A program made the translations under genes and the position numbers. A model generated the notes under the pieces. The model was not told the DNA's origin. It was given only the letters and a program-made list of their open reading frames with translations, and did no database searches. Below are positions 21,730-29,478 of a DNA stretch of 30,468 nt, piece by piece. Numbering within the stretch: position 1 is the stretch's first letter; each line of letters begins with the position of its first letter. The stretch is from a virus. The DNA is taken from the IMG/VR virus record IMGVR_UViG_3300048079_000078, positions 1 to 30,468 of that record; one strand, given 5' to 3'.

Positions 21730-23181
21730 TCACGCTTGCGCATCCGGGTACTTCAGGAGCCGATCGCGCCCGGGCAGGTGGGGCTCGCCCCGGAAGTTGA
21801 CGGCGTTGGCGAACTTCGCGGTGCAGACGGCGAGCGTCTTGTCGCAGCCCGGCCAGATCAGGAAGCGGTCGTTCTCGACCGGGAGAAACGGCATCGGCAG
21901 GAAGAGCTTGAGCTCACCACCGGGTCCGACGCCGCTCGAGAAGAGCTTGACCTCCATCGCGCGCCCCTTGTTCGCGCCGGACACCCACTGGAGCAGTCCG
22001 CCGGTGAAGTAGGCCGCGATGCTCGGGAGCGCGACGTGGCCCTCGTCCTGCGCCTCGAGCGTCACGTCGTCGTAGAGGAACTCGCCGGCGACGAGCGTGG
22101 GGTTGTTGTGCAGGAGCCGGATGACGGCGAAGCGGGCCCCGACCGGGAGCGGGCGCTGGTGGAGAAACTCCGTGTAGGTCGCCCCGGGGTTCGGCGTGAC
22201 CAGGGTGCGCTCGTCTTGGAGCACGACGTTGTTCGCGTCGAGCACCCGGAGCCCGATCTCGGCCGTCTGAGCCCCTGCCCCGGCGCCGTTCGCCACCCAG
22301 ACCCGGAGCGAGAGATCCTGGAGCCCCGTGTCGATCGTCGCCGCGGCGAGCCCTCCGGCGACGAGATCGACCGACTGCTCGAGCACGGAGAGCACGGCGA
22401 CCGGGAGCGTGGCGTCGGCGCGAAACTGGAAGACGCCCCCGTGCGGCGCGATCCCGAGGACCGTTCCGACGGCGGCCCACTCGCCCGACGCGACGGTCCA
22501 GCCGGCCGTGCTCCCCGACTCGGCGCCGGGGTTCGTGAGCGTGAAGGTGACGGTAGCGCCGGGGGCGACAGCCCCCTTGATCTGAAACTGCCGACGGCTC
22601 GTGACGACGCTATGCACCCGGTTGTCGCGCCGGTACGTCAGCGTGGTGTTCGGGTCGATCGCGAGATCAGAGAGCCCGCAGCGCTTCATGATGACGGCGT
22701 TCGCGGTATCGAAGACGTCGGCCCGGCAACGCGGGGAATAGACGTCGCCGATGACTCGCTCGAAGCGCCCGCCGAGCCCCCGCAGCTCTAGGGTGAAGGT
22801 GCCGTCTCGCACGACGGAGCGCCCGAGATTCCCTGCCCTGAGCTTGATCGCCCCGTCGGCGAGATTCTGCCAGTTGACCATTCGCATCTCGAAGCTGGCG
22901 TCGTCGTAGAGCCCGGCGCGGAGATCGGCCTTCGTGATCCGGGGCGAGTCGAGCAGGGCGGTCAGCTCGAGATTGTCGACGGAAAGGTCGGACTGATTCG
23001 AGATCGCGCTCCGCATGTAGCCGGTCGACGCTTCGTAGACCAGCGACTCGAAGGTGAGATCCCGGTCGTGGTCAGTGAAGCCGAGAATCGCCCCGTCTCG
23101 CCGGACGACGCGAAAGAGCGTCGCGAGCGTCGTGACCCCCTGCGCGATGTGCGTGATGAGCCCGGCGCTCGCGGCCTTCAC
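21730..23181 (-). CDS. DUF2163 tail protein with inserted beta domain
   Basis: Encodes 483 residues from GTG 23181, sharing a base with the previous TAG. Residues 1-205 carry the DUF2163 start (THIAQGVTTLATLFRVVRRDG, FTDHDRDL). Residues of about 378-483 carry the C-terminal part (GHVALPSIAAYFTGG, then WPGCDKTLAVCTAKF, then NAVNFRGEPHLPG) with its paired Cys. Relatives such as RcGTA g13 are roughly 300 residues; here about 170 residues (205-378) are inserted, with a carbohydrate-binding-module-like pattern of beta strands. The protein forms part of the tail tip or hub complex. Confidence 0.88.
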   Translation of the reverse strand: MKAASAGLITHIAQGVTTLATLFRVVRRDGAILGFTDHDRDLTFESLVYEASTGYMRSAISNQSDLSVDNLELTALLDSPRITKADLRAGLYDDASFEMRMVNWQNLADGAIKLRAGNLGRSVVRDGTFTLELRGLGGRFERVIGDVYSPRCRADVFDTANAVIMKRCGLSDLAIDPNTTLTYRRDNRVHSVVTSRRQFQIKGAVAPGATVTFTLTNPGAESGSTAGWTVASGEWAAVGTVLGIAPHGGVFQFRADATLPVAVLSVLEQSVDLVAGGLAAATIDTGLQDLSLRVWVANGAGAGAQTAEIGLRVLDANNVVLQDERTLVTPNPGATYTEFLHQRPLPVGARFAVIRLLHNNPTLVAGEFLYDDVTLEAQDEGHVALPSIAAYFTGGLLQWVSGANKGRAMEVKLFSSGVGPGGELKLFLPMPFLPVENDRFLIWPGCDKTLAVCTAKFANAVNFRGEPHLPGRDRLLKYPDAQA

Positions 23182-23801
23182 TAGACGATCTCCCGCACCT
23201 CGACGACATTCAGCGTCCAGTCTTTGACGTCGTCGAAGCGATCGGTGATCTGCATCTCGTCGGAGTCGAAGCGTACCGGCGTGTCGAAGTAGCCCGTCCA
23301 CTCGAGCGCGGCGGCGCCTGCCGGCGGGGCCGAGAACGTCACGATGCCCGTCGTGGTGTCGATCGTGTACGCGCTCGTCGGCTGGAGCACTCCGGCGACG
23401 AAGATGGAGAGCGCGCCGAGATCCGGCGAAGGCTTCGTGATGTTCCGGACCCAGGTGCGCGCGCCGGCCGTGTACGTCTTCGTGAGCTGGAAGGTGGTAT
23501 CGGCGCCGTCTCCCGTGCCGAAGCGCTCGCGGGAGATCGCTTGATGGTCGACCGGGTCCTGAAAGCGAAAGCCCGTCGCGCGTCCCCTCATAGCGTTGAA
23601 AAACGCCACGAGCCGATCCATCTGCTCTGCTGTCTTGACGCCGTGCTCGACTGACCACTGGTGGCGAGCGTCGGCCCAGTTGATGTTTCGCTGCTCCTGC
23701 CCCCCACCCGACTGCGAGACGGTCGTGGCCCAGCGCGGGCCCCCTTGCGCGCCGTGGGAAATGTCGATCGGGAAGCGCACTTCCTCGAAGGTGATGCTCA
23801 A
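23181..23801 (-). CDS. DUF2460 distal tail protein
   Basis: Encodes 206 residues from ATG 23801, overlapping the tape-measure stop as ATGA. Clear DUF2460 features are FEEVRFPIDISHGAQGGPRW near the N-terminus, AFFNAMRGRATGFRFQDPVD in the middle, then a beta insert and FDSDEMQITDRFDD near the end. The RcGTA homologue (g12) is the distal tail protein that joins tube to hub. Gene order and length are normal. Confidence 0.93.
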   Translation of the reverse strand: MSITFEEVRFPIDISHGAQGGPRWATTVSQSGGGQEQRNINWADARHQWSVEHGVKTAEQMDRLVAFFNAMRGRATGFRFQDPVDHQAISRERFGTGDGADTTFQLTKTYTAGARTWVRNITKPSPDLGALSIFVAGVLQPTSAYTIDTTTGIVTFSAPPAGAAALEWTGYFDTPVRFDSDEMQITDRFDDVKDWTLNVVEVREIV

Positions 23802-25690
23802 CGGTGACGCCCCTCTGCGTCGCGCAGGCCTCGAGCCGTGCGCGCCATGATCTGCTTCTCGCTCCGTCGGAACGAGTCGGCGTCTTTGACGCCGTGGATG
23901 TTCATGGTGACGTTCGCCGGGGCCCCGGCCGAGTCTCGCATCGGCGTCACGCGACCCGGTTGGCCGACGGCTAGCATCTCGGGCCCGCGCTCGCCGACGA
24001 CGAAGGCTTCACCGGACTCGAAAGGGCCCCCATGCTGAAGGAAGAGCGAGGCGATCGAGAGCCCGGCTTGGATCCAGCCCCCGGCTCCACCCTGCTGTGC
24101 ACCACCGGCGACTCCGCCAAGCGCGCTGGTGGCGCCCGTCGCTTCGGGCAGGCTCTTGCCGCCGATCAGTCCGCCGACCGTGCCGAGCAGGTTCTGGATG
24201 CCAGACTTGGCGAACTCCTGGATCAGGTTGTCCAGAAAGCCCTTCCACGTAAACTCGCCTTCGACGAGCGCTTCGATGAACGGCGACAGGGTGTCGGCGA
24301 GTTTCTGCCCCAGCTCTTCCTGCCCTTTCTCGAGCGCGAGCCGGCGCTCCTCTTCGAACTTCGCAATCTCGGCGTTAGCGATCTGGTGGATGCCGATGCG
24401 CGCCTCCAGGTGTTTCTGCTCGTCGGTGATCAGCCGGTCGGCGTCGGCGAGCCGAATGTCCCGTTCGCGTTCGATCAGCTCGATGATCCGGCCCTCCGCT
24501 TGCAGGCGCCCCTCGGTGATGGTGTCGAAAAAGTCCTGCGCTTCTTTCGCGCGTTGCTCGGCCGTCTGACTCGCCTTGCCCGCGAGCGCATCCGTGAATG
24601 CCTGGGTGGGTGACGGCGTGCCACCGGCCCCGGCCGGCGCCGGCGTCGGCGCGCCTGCGGGCGCCGGCACCTCGCCCTCGGGGGTGATGACCGTCTTCCC
24701 CGGCCGGCCGAAGCGATCGAGGAAGCTCGAGGACTGCGAGCCGGCGAAGCCCTTGACCTTGTCCCAGAGCGACTGGACCTTGTTCACGGCGCCCGCCGCC
24801 GCAGCACCGATCGAGAAGAGCGCGCCGGCGATGGTGCCGAGCGCTTCCCCGACGGCGCGCACGTTCCCAGCGAACTCCGGCGTGGTGAACTGCTCGGCGA
24901 AGCTCTTGGCCTCGCCGCTCGCGCCCAGCAGCCCCTGCGTCAGGTTCACCTTCACGATGTTCGCGACCGTCTCGAGCGCGTCGCCAGCGGCGTCGGCGTC
25001 GCGAGCGAGCTGGGTGGACATGACGAGCCCGAGCTCCTCGGCGCGTCGCCCCAGGGCCGTGATCTCGGCCGAGCCCTGGATCAGGAGCGGGAGCAGTTGG
25101 GAGCCGAGCCCCCGGCCGAAGGCCGCGGCCGCGAGCGCGGCTCGCTCGGTCGGGCTTTCGATCTTGGCGATGGCATCGGAGAGCAAGAGGAAGCCCTGCT
25201 CAGAATCGGTCGTCACCGCGAGCTGCCGAGCCAGCTCGGGGTTCGTGTCCTTCAGCATGTTGAAGAGCTTGCCCTCCCCCTGGGAGAGCAGCCCCATGTT
25301 CCGGGAGAGCGCCAGGAGCCCCGACTCGAGAGCGCCCGTCGTCACGTTGTTCTGCTGCGCGGCGAAGTTGAGTCGCTGGATGCCTTCGACGGTCACGCCG
25401 AGCTTCTGGCTGAGCCCGAGCAGGGCCTCCCCGGCGTTCAGCGCGTTCCGGAAGAGCAGAGCGAAGCCGGCCGCGCCCCCGGCGACGCCGAGAGCGCCGA
25501 GCACGGGCCCGAGCGCGCGCGCCGCGGCGCCGAGCGACGCGCCGAAGTTGGCGCCGAAGCGCTTGCCGCGCCGGTCGAGATCGTCGAGGTGCCCCTGGAC
25601 CTGTTTCTTGCCCTGCGCGAAGCCCCGCGAGAGCTTGTCCAACTCGACGGTCAGGACAACTTCGGCCTTGCCGATCTCGCCGAAAGACAC
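23798..25690 (-). CDS. tail tape measure protein
   Basis: Encodes 630 residues from GTG 25690. The N-terminus is helical (LDKLSRGFAQGKKQVQGHLDDL), followed by a hydrophobic region of about 50-80, long helices with phage_tail-type patterns (LSQKLGVTVEGIQRLNFAAQ), a Pro/Ala linker at about 340-370, a strong coiled coil at about 375-475, and a C-terminal segment with GERGPEMLAVGQPGRV typical of tape-measure ends. It sets tail length and acts in DNA injection; at roughly 0.15 nm per residue the tail would be on the order of 95 nm, an estimate only. Position after the frameshifted chaperone is standard. Confidence 0.88.
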   Translation of the reverse strand: MSFGEIGKAEVVLTVELDKLSRGFAQGKKQVQGHLDDLDRRGKRFGANFGASLGAAARALGPVLGALGVAGGAAGFALLFRNALNAGEALLGLSQKLGVTVEGIQRLNFAAQQNNVTTGALESGLLALSRNMGLLSQGEGKLFNMLKDTNPELARQLAVTTDSEQGFLLLSDAIAKIESPTERAALAAAAFGRGLGSQLLPLLIQGSAEITALGRRAEELGLVMSTQLARDADAAGDALETVANIVKVNLTQGLLGASGEAKSFAEQFTTPEFAGNVRAVGEALGTIAGALFSIGAAAAGAVNKVQSLWDKVKGFAGSQSSSFLDRFGRPGKTVITPEGEVPAPAGAPTPAPAGAGGTPSPTQAFTDALAGKASQTAEQRAKEAQDFFDTITEGRLQAEGRIIELIERERDIRLADADRLITDEQKHLEARIGIHQIANAEIAKFEEERRLALEKGQEELGQKLADTLSPFIEALVEGEFTWKGFLDNLIQEFAKSGIQNLLGTVGGLIGGKSLPEATGATSALGGVAGGAQQGGAGGWIQAGLSIASLFLQHGGPFESGEAFVVGERGPEMLAVGQPGRVTPMRDSAGAPANVTMNIHGVKDADSFRRSEKQIMARTARGLRDAEGRHR

Positions 25691-25691
25691 C

Positions 25692-26087
25692 CTACGGCTC
25701 CCCCTGCCCCTGCTCCCCTGGCTTCAGGAGCGAGGCCACCATCGCCTCGTGCTCCTGCCGGCGCTGCTTCAGCCCGGCCTGGGTGAGCTTACGCGAGCGC
25801 AGCTCTTTGAGGTAGCGCCCCAGCGGGGGAATCCGCCGGAGCCGGCCGACGTGCCCGGCGTGCCACCCGGTCGCCCGGGCCAGCGAGCGCTGCCACTTCG
25901 TCTGCTCGTCGTAGGCCTCCCTGCGGAGCCGTAGCTCCCAGGGGGTGAGGCTCCAGAAGTCGGCTTCTAGTAGGCCTAGGTGGCCGCAGGCGAAGCGTTC
26001 GGCCGCGACGAAGTATCCCGTCAGGTCGGGGTCGGGATCGCCCCGGACGGCGTCGCCTTCGTAGGGTCCAGCAGGGCCTCCTCCTCG
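25692..26087 (-). CDS. frameshift extension of tail assembly chaperone (T-like part)
   Basis: This frame, 131 codons ending with TAG at 25692-25694, has no ATG, GTG or TTG start near the beginning of its conserved part (DLTGYFVAAERF, then ADFWSLTPWELRLR). It is in the -1 frame relative to the gene upstream, which overlaps it. It is therefore best read as the C-terminal part of a frameshift product of about 235 residues, as in lambda G/GT. The helical segment with FWSLTPWEL also recalls the small g10.1-type protein of GTA clusters. The extended product would recruit the tape measure during tail assembly. Confidence 0.65.
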   Translation of the reverse strand, partial: RGGGPAGPYEGDAVRGDPDPDLTGYFVAAERFACGHLGLLEADFWSLTPWELRLRREAYDEQTKWQRSLARATGWHAGHVGRLRRIPPLGRYLKELRSRKLTQAGLKQRRQEHEAMVASLLKPGEQGQGEP

Positions 26088-26398
26088 GGGCCCGACCGGC
26101 CCCCGCGGTAGGCCCGGATGAAGGCGACGGCGAGCCGGATCTGGGCCGCCTCGAAGTCCACATCCCACTCCCCGACTTCCTCGGGCGTCAGCTCCGGCTC
26201 GCTCGGGAGCAGGGCCGCATGGAGCAGGTGGCGTAGGTGGTACGGCGACGGCTCCCGGGTGATCGCGAACAGCTGGCTCATGCGTTCGAGCCCGAAGAGC
26301 TGTGTGACGACGGCGAGCGAGTTAAGCGTGAATCGGAGCTTCCGGAGCTTGCCCCCGATCTCCAGCTCGACCTCGCCACGGTGAGCATTCTCGGCCAC
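26021..26398 (-). CDS. tail assembly chaperone (G-like)
   Basis: Encodes 125 residues from GTG 26398, with GGGAGGGAGA upstream. The pattern is that of GTA-type and siphovirus chaperones: GEVELEIGGKLRKLRFTLNSLAVV near the start, a helical middle, then EEVGEWDVDFEAAQIRLAVAFIRA. Ends at TGA 26021-26023 in the unshifted product. It coats the tape measure during tail assembly and is not expected in the finished virion. It contains the probable slippery site that yields the longer form. Confidence 0.82.
   Translation of the reverse strand: MAENAHRGEVELEIGGKLRKLRFTLNSLAVVTQLFGLERMSQLFAITREPSPYHLRHLLHAALLPSEPELTPEEVGEWDVDFEAAQIRLAVAFIRAYRGGRSGPEEEALLDPTKATPSGAIPTPT
26087..26093 (-). promoter_or_regulatory. 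probable -1 ribosomal frameshift slippery site GGGCCCC
   Basis: Read on the minus strand in the zero frame this is G GGC CCC, an exact X XXY YYZ heptamer. Slipping back one base puts the tRNAs on GGG and CCC and continues into the open downstream frame. It lies after codon 102 of the chaperone gene, within the overlap of the two frames. Confidence 0.6.
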
Positions 26399-26448
26399 GG
26401 TGACTCTCCCTCCCGGGGCCGGACGCTACGTCAGGGCCGAGCTCCGCG

Positions 26449-26853
26449 CTAGACGGCGCTCCAGGGGCCGTCCACCTCGAGCGTGACGGCGATCGTGGCG
26501 CTGTCCTGGTCCGGGTGGGTGTCGGCGATGTTCGCCACGATGACGTCGGCCTGCTCAATGTCGACACCCGCGAAGCGCCGCCGGCACTTGATCGGGAGCC
26601 CGAGGCGCATGGCGACCTTCAGGAGCCCGTGCGCGGCATCGTTCGGGACGAAGAGCGCGTCCATGTCGACCGTGCTGGTGTACCGACCGGCCTGCACTCG
26701 ACGAGCCCGGCCGTCCTGCTTGTTGGAGCCGTCGATCGTCTCCGTCGTCTCGGTGAAGGTGACGTCGCGCTGCGAGCCGATGACGGTGTAGACGGGCACC
26801 GCCTCGGTCCCGGTATTCACGATCAGCAGGGTGTCGGCGCCGTTCTGCGACAT
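26449..26853 (-). CDS. major tail (tube) protein
   Basis: Encodes 134 residues from ATG 26853 behind GGAGGA. Matches the TP901-1/GTA major tail protein pattern: LLIVNTGTEAVPVYTVIGSQRDVTF, then ETIDGSNKQDGRARRVQAGR and DMDALFVPND, with a beta-rich C-terminus ending TIAVTLEVDGPW. It polymerises into the tail tube. The position just before the chaperone genes is exactly as expected. Confidence 0.92.
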   Translation of the reverse strand: MSQNGADTLLIVNTGTEAVPVYTVIGSQRDVTFTETTETIDGSNKQDGRARRVQAGRYTSTVDMDALFVPNDAAHGLLKVAMRLGLPIKCRRRFAGVDIEQADVIVANIADTHPDQDSATIAVTLEVDGPWSAV

Positions 26854-26879
26854 GGAGTCCTCCTACGCGCCCGTCGGCG

Positions 26880-27236
26880 CTACTGCCGCTGCGTGCGCAG
26901 CGCCGCGACCGTCACCGACGTCACGCCGGTGTACGTGACCTGCACTCGGCCGCTGGCGTCGGCGTAGCCCCCGCTCGGGACCTTGATCAGCTTCCGGAGG
27001 CCGGCTCCCACCACCATCGCGATCGCCGCCAGGGTGAGCTCGCCGAACCCTTCCTTCCGCACGGCCGTCCGCTGGACGGCGATCGTCACCGTCTGCGAGC
27101 CGCCGCCGGCGTTCCGGATGTAGAACATCGTGTCATCGTCGTTCGGGTAGGAGTCGCCCCCGGCCGCGGCCGCGACGGCGACGGCGTCGGGGTCGATCTC
27201 CAGCGCTCGGATCTCGGTGACGGCGAGCAGGGCCAT
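26880..27236 (-). CDS. small beta-rich virion-type protein (copy 2 of tandem pair)
   Basis: Encodes 118 residues from ATG 27236 behind GGAAGGGGAAAG. It starts MALLAVTEIRALEI, then has AAGGDSYPNDDDTMFYIRN and RTAVRKEGFGELTL, and ends SGRVQVTYTGVTSVTVAAL. This layout is common in small phage proteins annotated as structural or decoration-like, with the AGGDxxxNDDxTxxxxxN core. It is a clear paralogue of the next gene upstream. Function is inferred: decoration of tail tube or head. Confidence 0.65.
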   Translation of the reverse strand: MALLAVTEIRALEIDPDAVAVAAAAGGDSYPNDDDTMFYIRNAGGGSQTVTIAVQRTAVRKEGFGELTLAAIAMVVGAGLRKLIKVPSGGYADASGRVQVTYTGVTSVTVAALRTQRQ

Positions 27237-27255
27237 GAGCTTTCCCCTTCCTGCC

Positions 27256-27618
27256 CTACTGCCGCTTGGCGCGCAGGGCGGCGACCGTGACCGACGTGAC
27301 GGCCGAGTAGGTGAGCTGGACGCGTCCGCTGGCGTCGGAGTAGGAGCCGATGGGCACCTTGATGAGCCGACGCGACGTCGCCGGCACCACCACGGCGATC
27401 GACGCGATGGTCAGCTCCCCGAACCCTTCCTTGCGGACGGCCGTGCGCTGAGCGGTGATCGTGACCGTCTTCGGCGACGCGTCCTGATTGTTGATGTAGA
27501 GGAAGGTGTCGTCGTCGTTCGGGTAGGAGTCCCCGCCTGCATTCGCGGCGACGTCGACGGCGTCGAGATCGACGCCCGCAGCGGCCTCGGAGACTTCGGT
27601 GACCGCAAGCAGAGCCAT
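27256..27618 (-). CDS. small beta-rich virion-type protein (copy 1 of tandem pair)
   Basis: Encodes 120 residues from ATG 27618; its ribosome binding site (GAGGAGG) lies in the end of the preceding gene. Shares MALLAVTE, AGGDSYPNDDDT, TAVRKEGFGELT and SGRVQLTYSAVTSVTVAAL with the downstream copy, about two thirds of positions by eye. The differing patches (residues of about 9-20 and the D43-K50 region) would lie in loops. A decoration or tube-associated role is likely; exact partner unknown. Confidence 0.65.
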   Translation of the reverse strand: MALLAVTEVSEAAAGVDLDAVDVAANAGGDSYPNDDDTFLYINNQDASPKTVTITAQRTAVRKEGFGELTIASIAVVVPATSRRLIKVPIGSYSDASGRVQLTYSAVTSVTVAALRAKRQ

Positions 27619-27619
27619 G

Positions 27620-28042
27620 CTAGACCTCCTCGAGCGTCAGGCGCACCGTGACCACGCGCCCGTAGACGTCCTTTTCGTCGATCACTCCCATCCCGGCGAC
27701 CTCGGCAATCACGGTGGCGTAGCCGGTCACGACGAGCAGGAAGCGGTGGAAGAGATCATGGATGCGTTCCTGCGCGTCTTCGATCAGGTCGGCTCCCCCG
27801 TTGGCGTCAGCATACACCCGAACGTCTCGCACCACACGCCGGCGCCGGGTCGTCTTGGTATCCTCGGGGACCTGGGTGACTTCCCCCACGGTGACGACGT
27901 AGGGGAGCACGGCGTCCTCCGGCACCGGGTCCACGGAGAACACGGCCGGATCGCCCGACCCCACGGGGTACTTGGCGATCAGGGCCGTCAAGGTGGCGTC
28001 GGCCTTGAGCCGGGCGACGAAGGCGGCGGTGAGCTCACCCAC
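27620..28042 (-). CDS. tail terminator / tail completion protein (DUF3168-like)
   Basis: Encodes 140 residues from GTG 28042, overlapping the upstream gene by eight bases. Family pattern: a helical start (FVARLKADATLTALI), DPVPEDAVLPYVVTVGEV, a beta hairpin with RRRRVVRDVRVYADANG, a helix, and a final strand RVVTVRLTLEEV. Corresponds to RcGTA g8-type terminators that stop tail polymerisation and connect tail to head. Gene order agrees. Confidence 0.82.
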   Translation of the reverse strand: MGELTAAFVARLKADATLTALIAKYPVGSGDPAVFSVDPVPEDAVLPYVVTVGEVTQVPEDTKTTRRRRVVRDVRVYADANGGADLIEDAQERIHDLFHRFLLVVTGYATVIAEVAGMGVIDEKDVYGRVVTVRLTLEEV

Positions 28043-28460
28043 GGGTCAGGGCCTCGATGATCTCGCGCTCGTTCTCGAGCAGGGCCCGCCGGAGGAACGG
28101 GCGGGGCCCCTGGCGCACGTTCCGGCCCAGCGAGTCCGTGCCCGTAAAGCCGTACTCGAGCCGGCGGGCATAGACGACGTCGGTGCCCATCCGGCCCTCG
28201 ATCCGGTTGCCGACCCTGCCGGCCCGGGCCCGGAGCGAGAGCCGGAGCCGGCCCGAGAGCACGTGAGGGGGGTCCCCTTCGCGCGAAGGATCGAGACCGA
28301 CGAGCCGGCCCGATGCCGAGCGCCGGATCGGCTGGCCCGTCGAGATCAGCCTCACGGCGGCGTCTCGCACCACGGTCATCGCCCGGAGCATCCCGCGCTC
28401 GAGCGCCGCGGCGACGGCTCGCTCCACCGGGCCCTGCTCCCACGAGAGCTTAGACGCCAC
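28035..28460 (-). CDS. HK97 gp10-like tail completion protein
   Basis: Encodes 141 residues from ATG 28460, overlapping the upstream gene by eleven bases. HK97 gp10 features: an N-terminal helix, LSGRLRLSLRARAG, then GTDVVYARRLEYGF and the conserved RPFLRRAL near the C-terminus. These proteins act at the head-tail interface. The order (connector, closure, gp10, terminator) is typical. Confidence 0.88.
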   Translation of the reverse strand: MASKLSWEQGPVERAVAAALERGMLRAMTVVRDAAVRLISTGQPIRRSASGRLVGLDPSREGDPPHVLSGRLRLSLRARAGRVGNRIEGRMGTDVVYARRLEYGFTGTDSLGRNVRQGPRPFLRRALLENEREIIEALTRG

Positions 28461-28791
28461 TCTCGAACCTCCGGGCGTTCACATGCCGGTGGTGCCCCGC
28501 TTCGCTCGGGTCCTCGACGTCCAGCACCTCATAGCGCAGGGAGCCGTTCAGCACGAGATCGGAGCGCCGGACGTCCTGGGTGGGGAGCACGTAGACGACG
28601 TGGGTGGGTACAGCTTCCTCGCGCTGCGCCGTCGCGCGTTCCTTGTAGCCAGCCGGCCGGATGCGGGCGGGGACGCTCGTGGCCAGGTTCGCGAAGGCTT
28701 CGATGTGCCCGCCCTGCCCGTCGGCCGTCCGGCTCTTGCGCTGGATCGTGACGCGCAGGGGCAGGAGCCCGAGTCGGATCGGTCGGCTCAT
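28450..28791 (-). CDS. phage head closure / head-tail adaptor protein
   Basis: Encodes 113 residues from ATG 28791, overlapping the upstream stop as ATGA. Typical closure-protein pattern: LRVTIQRKSRTADGQGGHIEAF near the N-terminus, then VPARIRPAGYKERATAQ, THVVYVLP, DLVLNGSLRYEVLDVEDPSE and a final RRFESG. It plugs the connector after DNA packaging and provides the tail docking surface. Confidence 0.87.
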   Translation of the reverse strand: MSRPIRLGLLPLRVTIQRKSRTADGQGGHIEAFANLATSVPARIRPAGYKERATAQREEAVPTHVVYVLPTQDVRRSDLVLNGSLRYEVLDVEDPSEAGHHRHVNARRFESGV

Positions 28792-29468
28792 GCCACGCGC
28801 CCCCACCGCGCCAGGAACTTCGCCGTGGCCGACGCCAGCAAGCTCCCGGAATCCGCGCCCCCGTAGGTGGCCGACCAGTCTCCGATGTGCTCCTGGGTGA
28901 CGTTCGGGTCCACGTCGATCGCCGCGTGAGCCGCCCGGATGAGCAGGAGCGCGTAGGCCTCGACGTCTCCGGGCAGGCGCTCCGTCGGGAACGCCGGCGG
29001 TACGATGGGGGCCGTGAAGCTCCCGGGAAAGCTCGGGAGCTGGTAGCCCGCGGTGTAGTCGACCGTGTAGCGCTTCTCTTCGCCACCCGGGACGATCGTT
29101 TCCTCGATCCAAGCGTCGCCGAGTACCACCGTCCAGAGCCAGCCCTGGCGCCGGTAGAGCACGCTGGCCTGACGATCGTGGACGGTGAAGTCGGTGACGG
29201 GCCCCCCATCGAAGGCGACGCTGTGCACCTGCACCAGCGGCGTGCGCTCGAGCAGCATGGTCGGCCGGCCGTACCCCCGGACGATCTCTTTGACGCGCTC
29301 CTGCGCCCACCAGCGCCCCGACGCCGCGACCACCTCGGCGCTCGCTTCTCGGATCAGGCGCTCGAGCCGGGGGTGCTGAGCCTCGTCGGTGATGTTCAGC
29401 TCTTCCTTGACGCGCTCGAGCGTCGTGAGCCCGGTCGCCGGCGCGGGGGTGACAATCTCGGAGATCAA
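28788..29468 (-). CDS. gp6-like head-tail connector protein
   Basis: Encodes 226 residues. The start is TTG 29468, since AGGAG lies about nine bases upstream and no ATG/GTG exists before the conserved part. Family pattern: TTLERVKEELNITDEAQHPRLE, a helix, then ERTPLVQVHSVAFDG, YTVDYTAGYQLP and a C-terminal helical region with EAYALLLIRAAHAAI. It forms the connector ring under the portal. TTG starts are unusual in this window; the tight spacing (nine bases after the upstream stop) supports it. Confidence 0.82.
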   Translation of the reverse strand: MISEIVTPAPATGLTTLERVKEELNITDEAQHPRLERLIREASAEVVAASGRWWAQERVKEIVRGYGRPTMLLERTPLVQVHSVAFDGGPVTDFTVHDRQASVLYRRQGWLWTVVLGDAWIEETIVPGGEEKRYTVDYTAGYQLPSFPGSFTAPIVPPAFPTERLPGDVEAYALLLIRAAHAAIDVDPNVTQEHIGDWSATYGGADSGSLLASATAKFLARWGRVA

Positions 29469-29478
29469 GCGCGCGCTC

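Noticed and set aside
26021-26168. Independent start for the second chaperone frame at ATG 26168
   Set aside because: The residues from this ATG to about 26085 read as a GC-rich shadow of the chaperone gene, and the conserved part has no nearby start; a -1 frameshift explains it better.
17284-29468. The window as a host gene transfer agent cluster
   Set aside because: Tail gene order matches GTAs, but the nearby replication, nuclease, recombination and DNA-modification genes and compact phage-style packing fit a true phage or prophage better.
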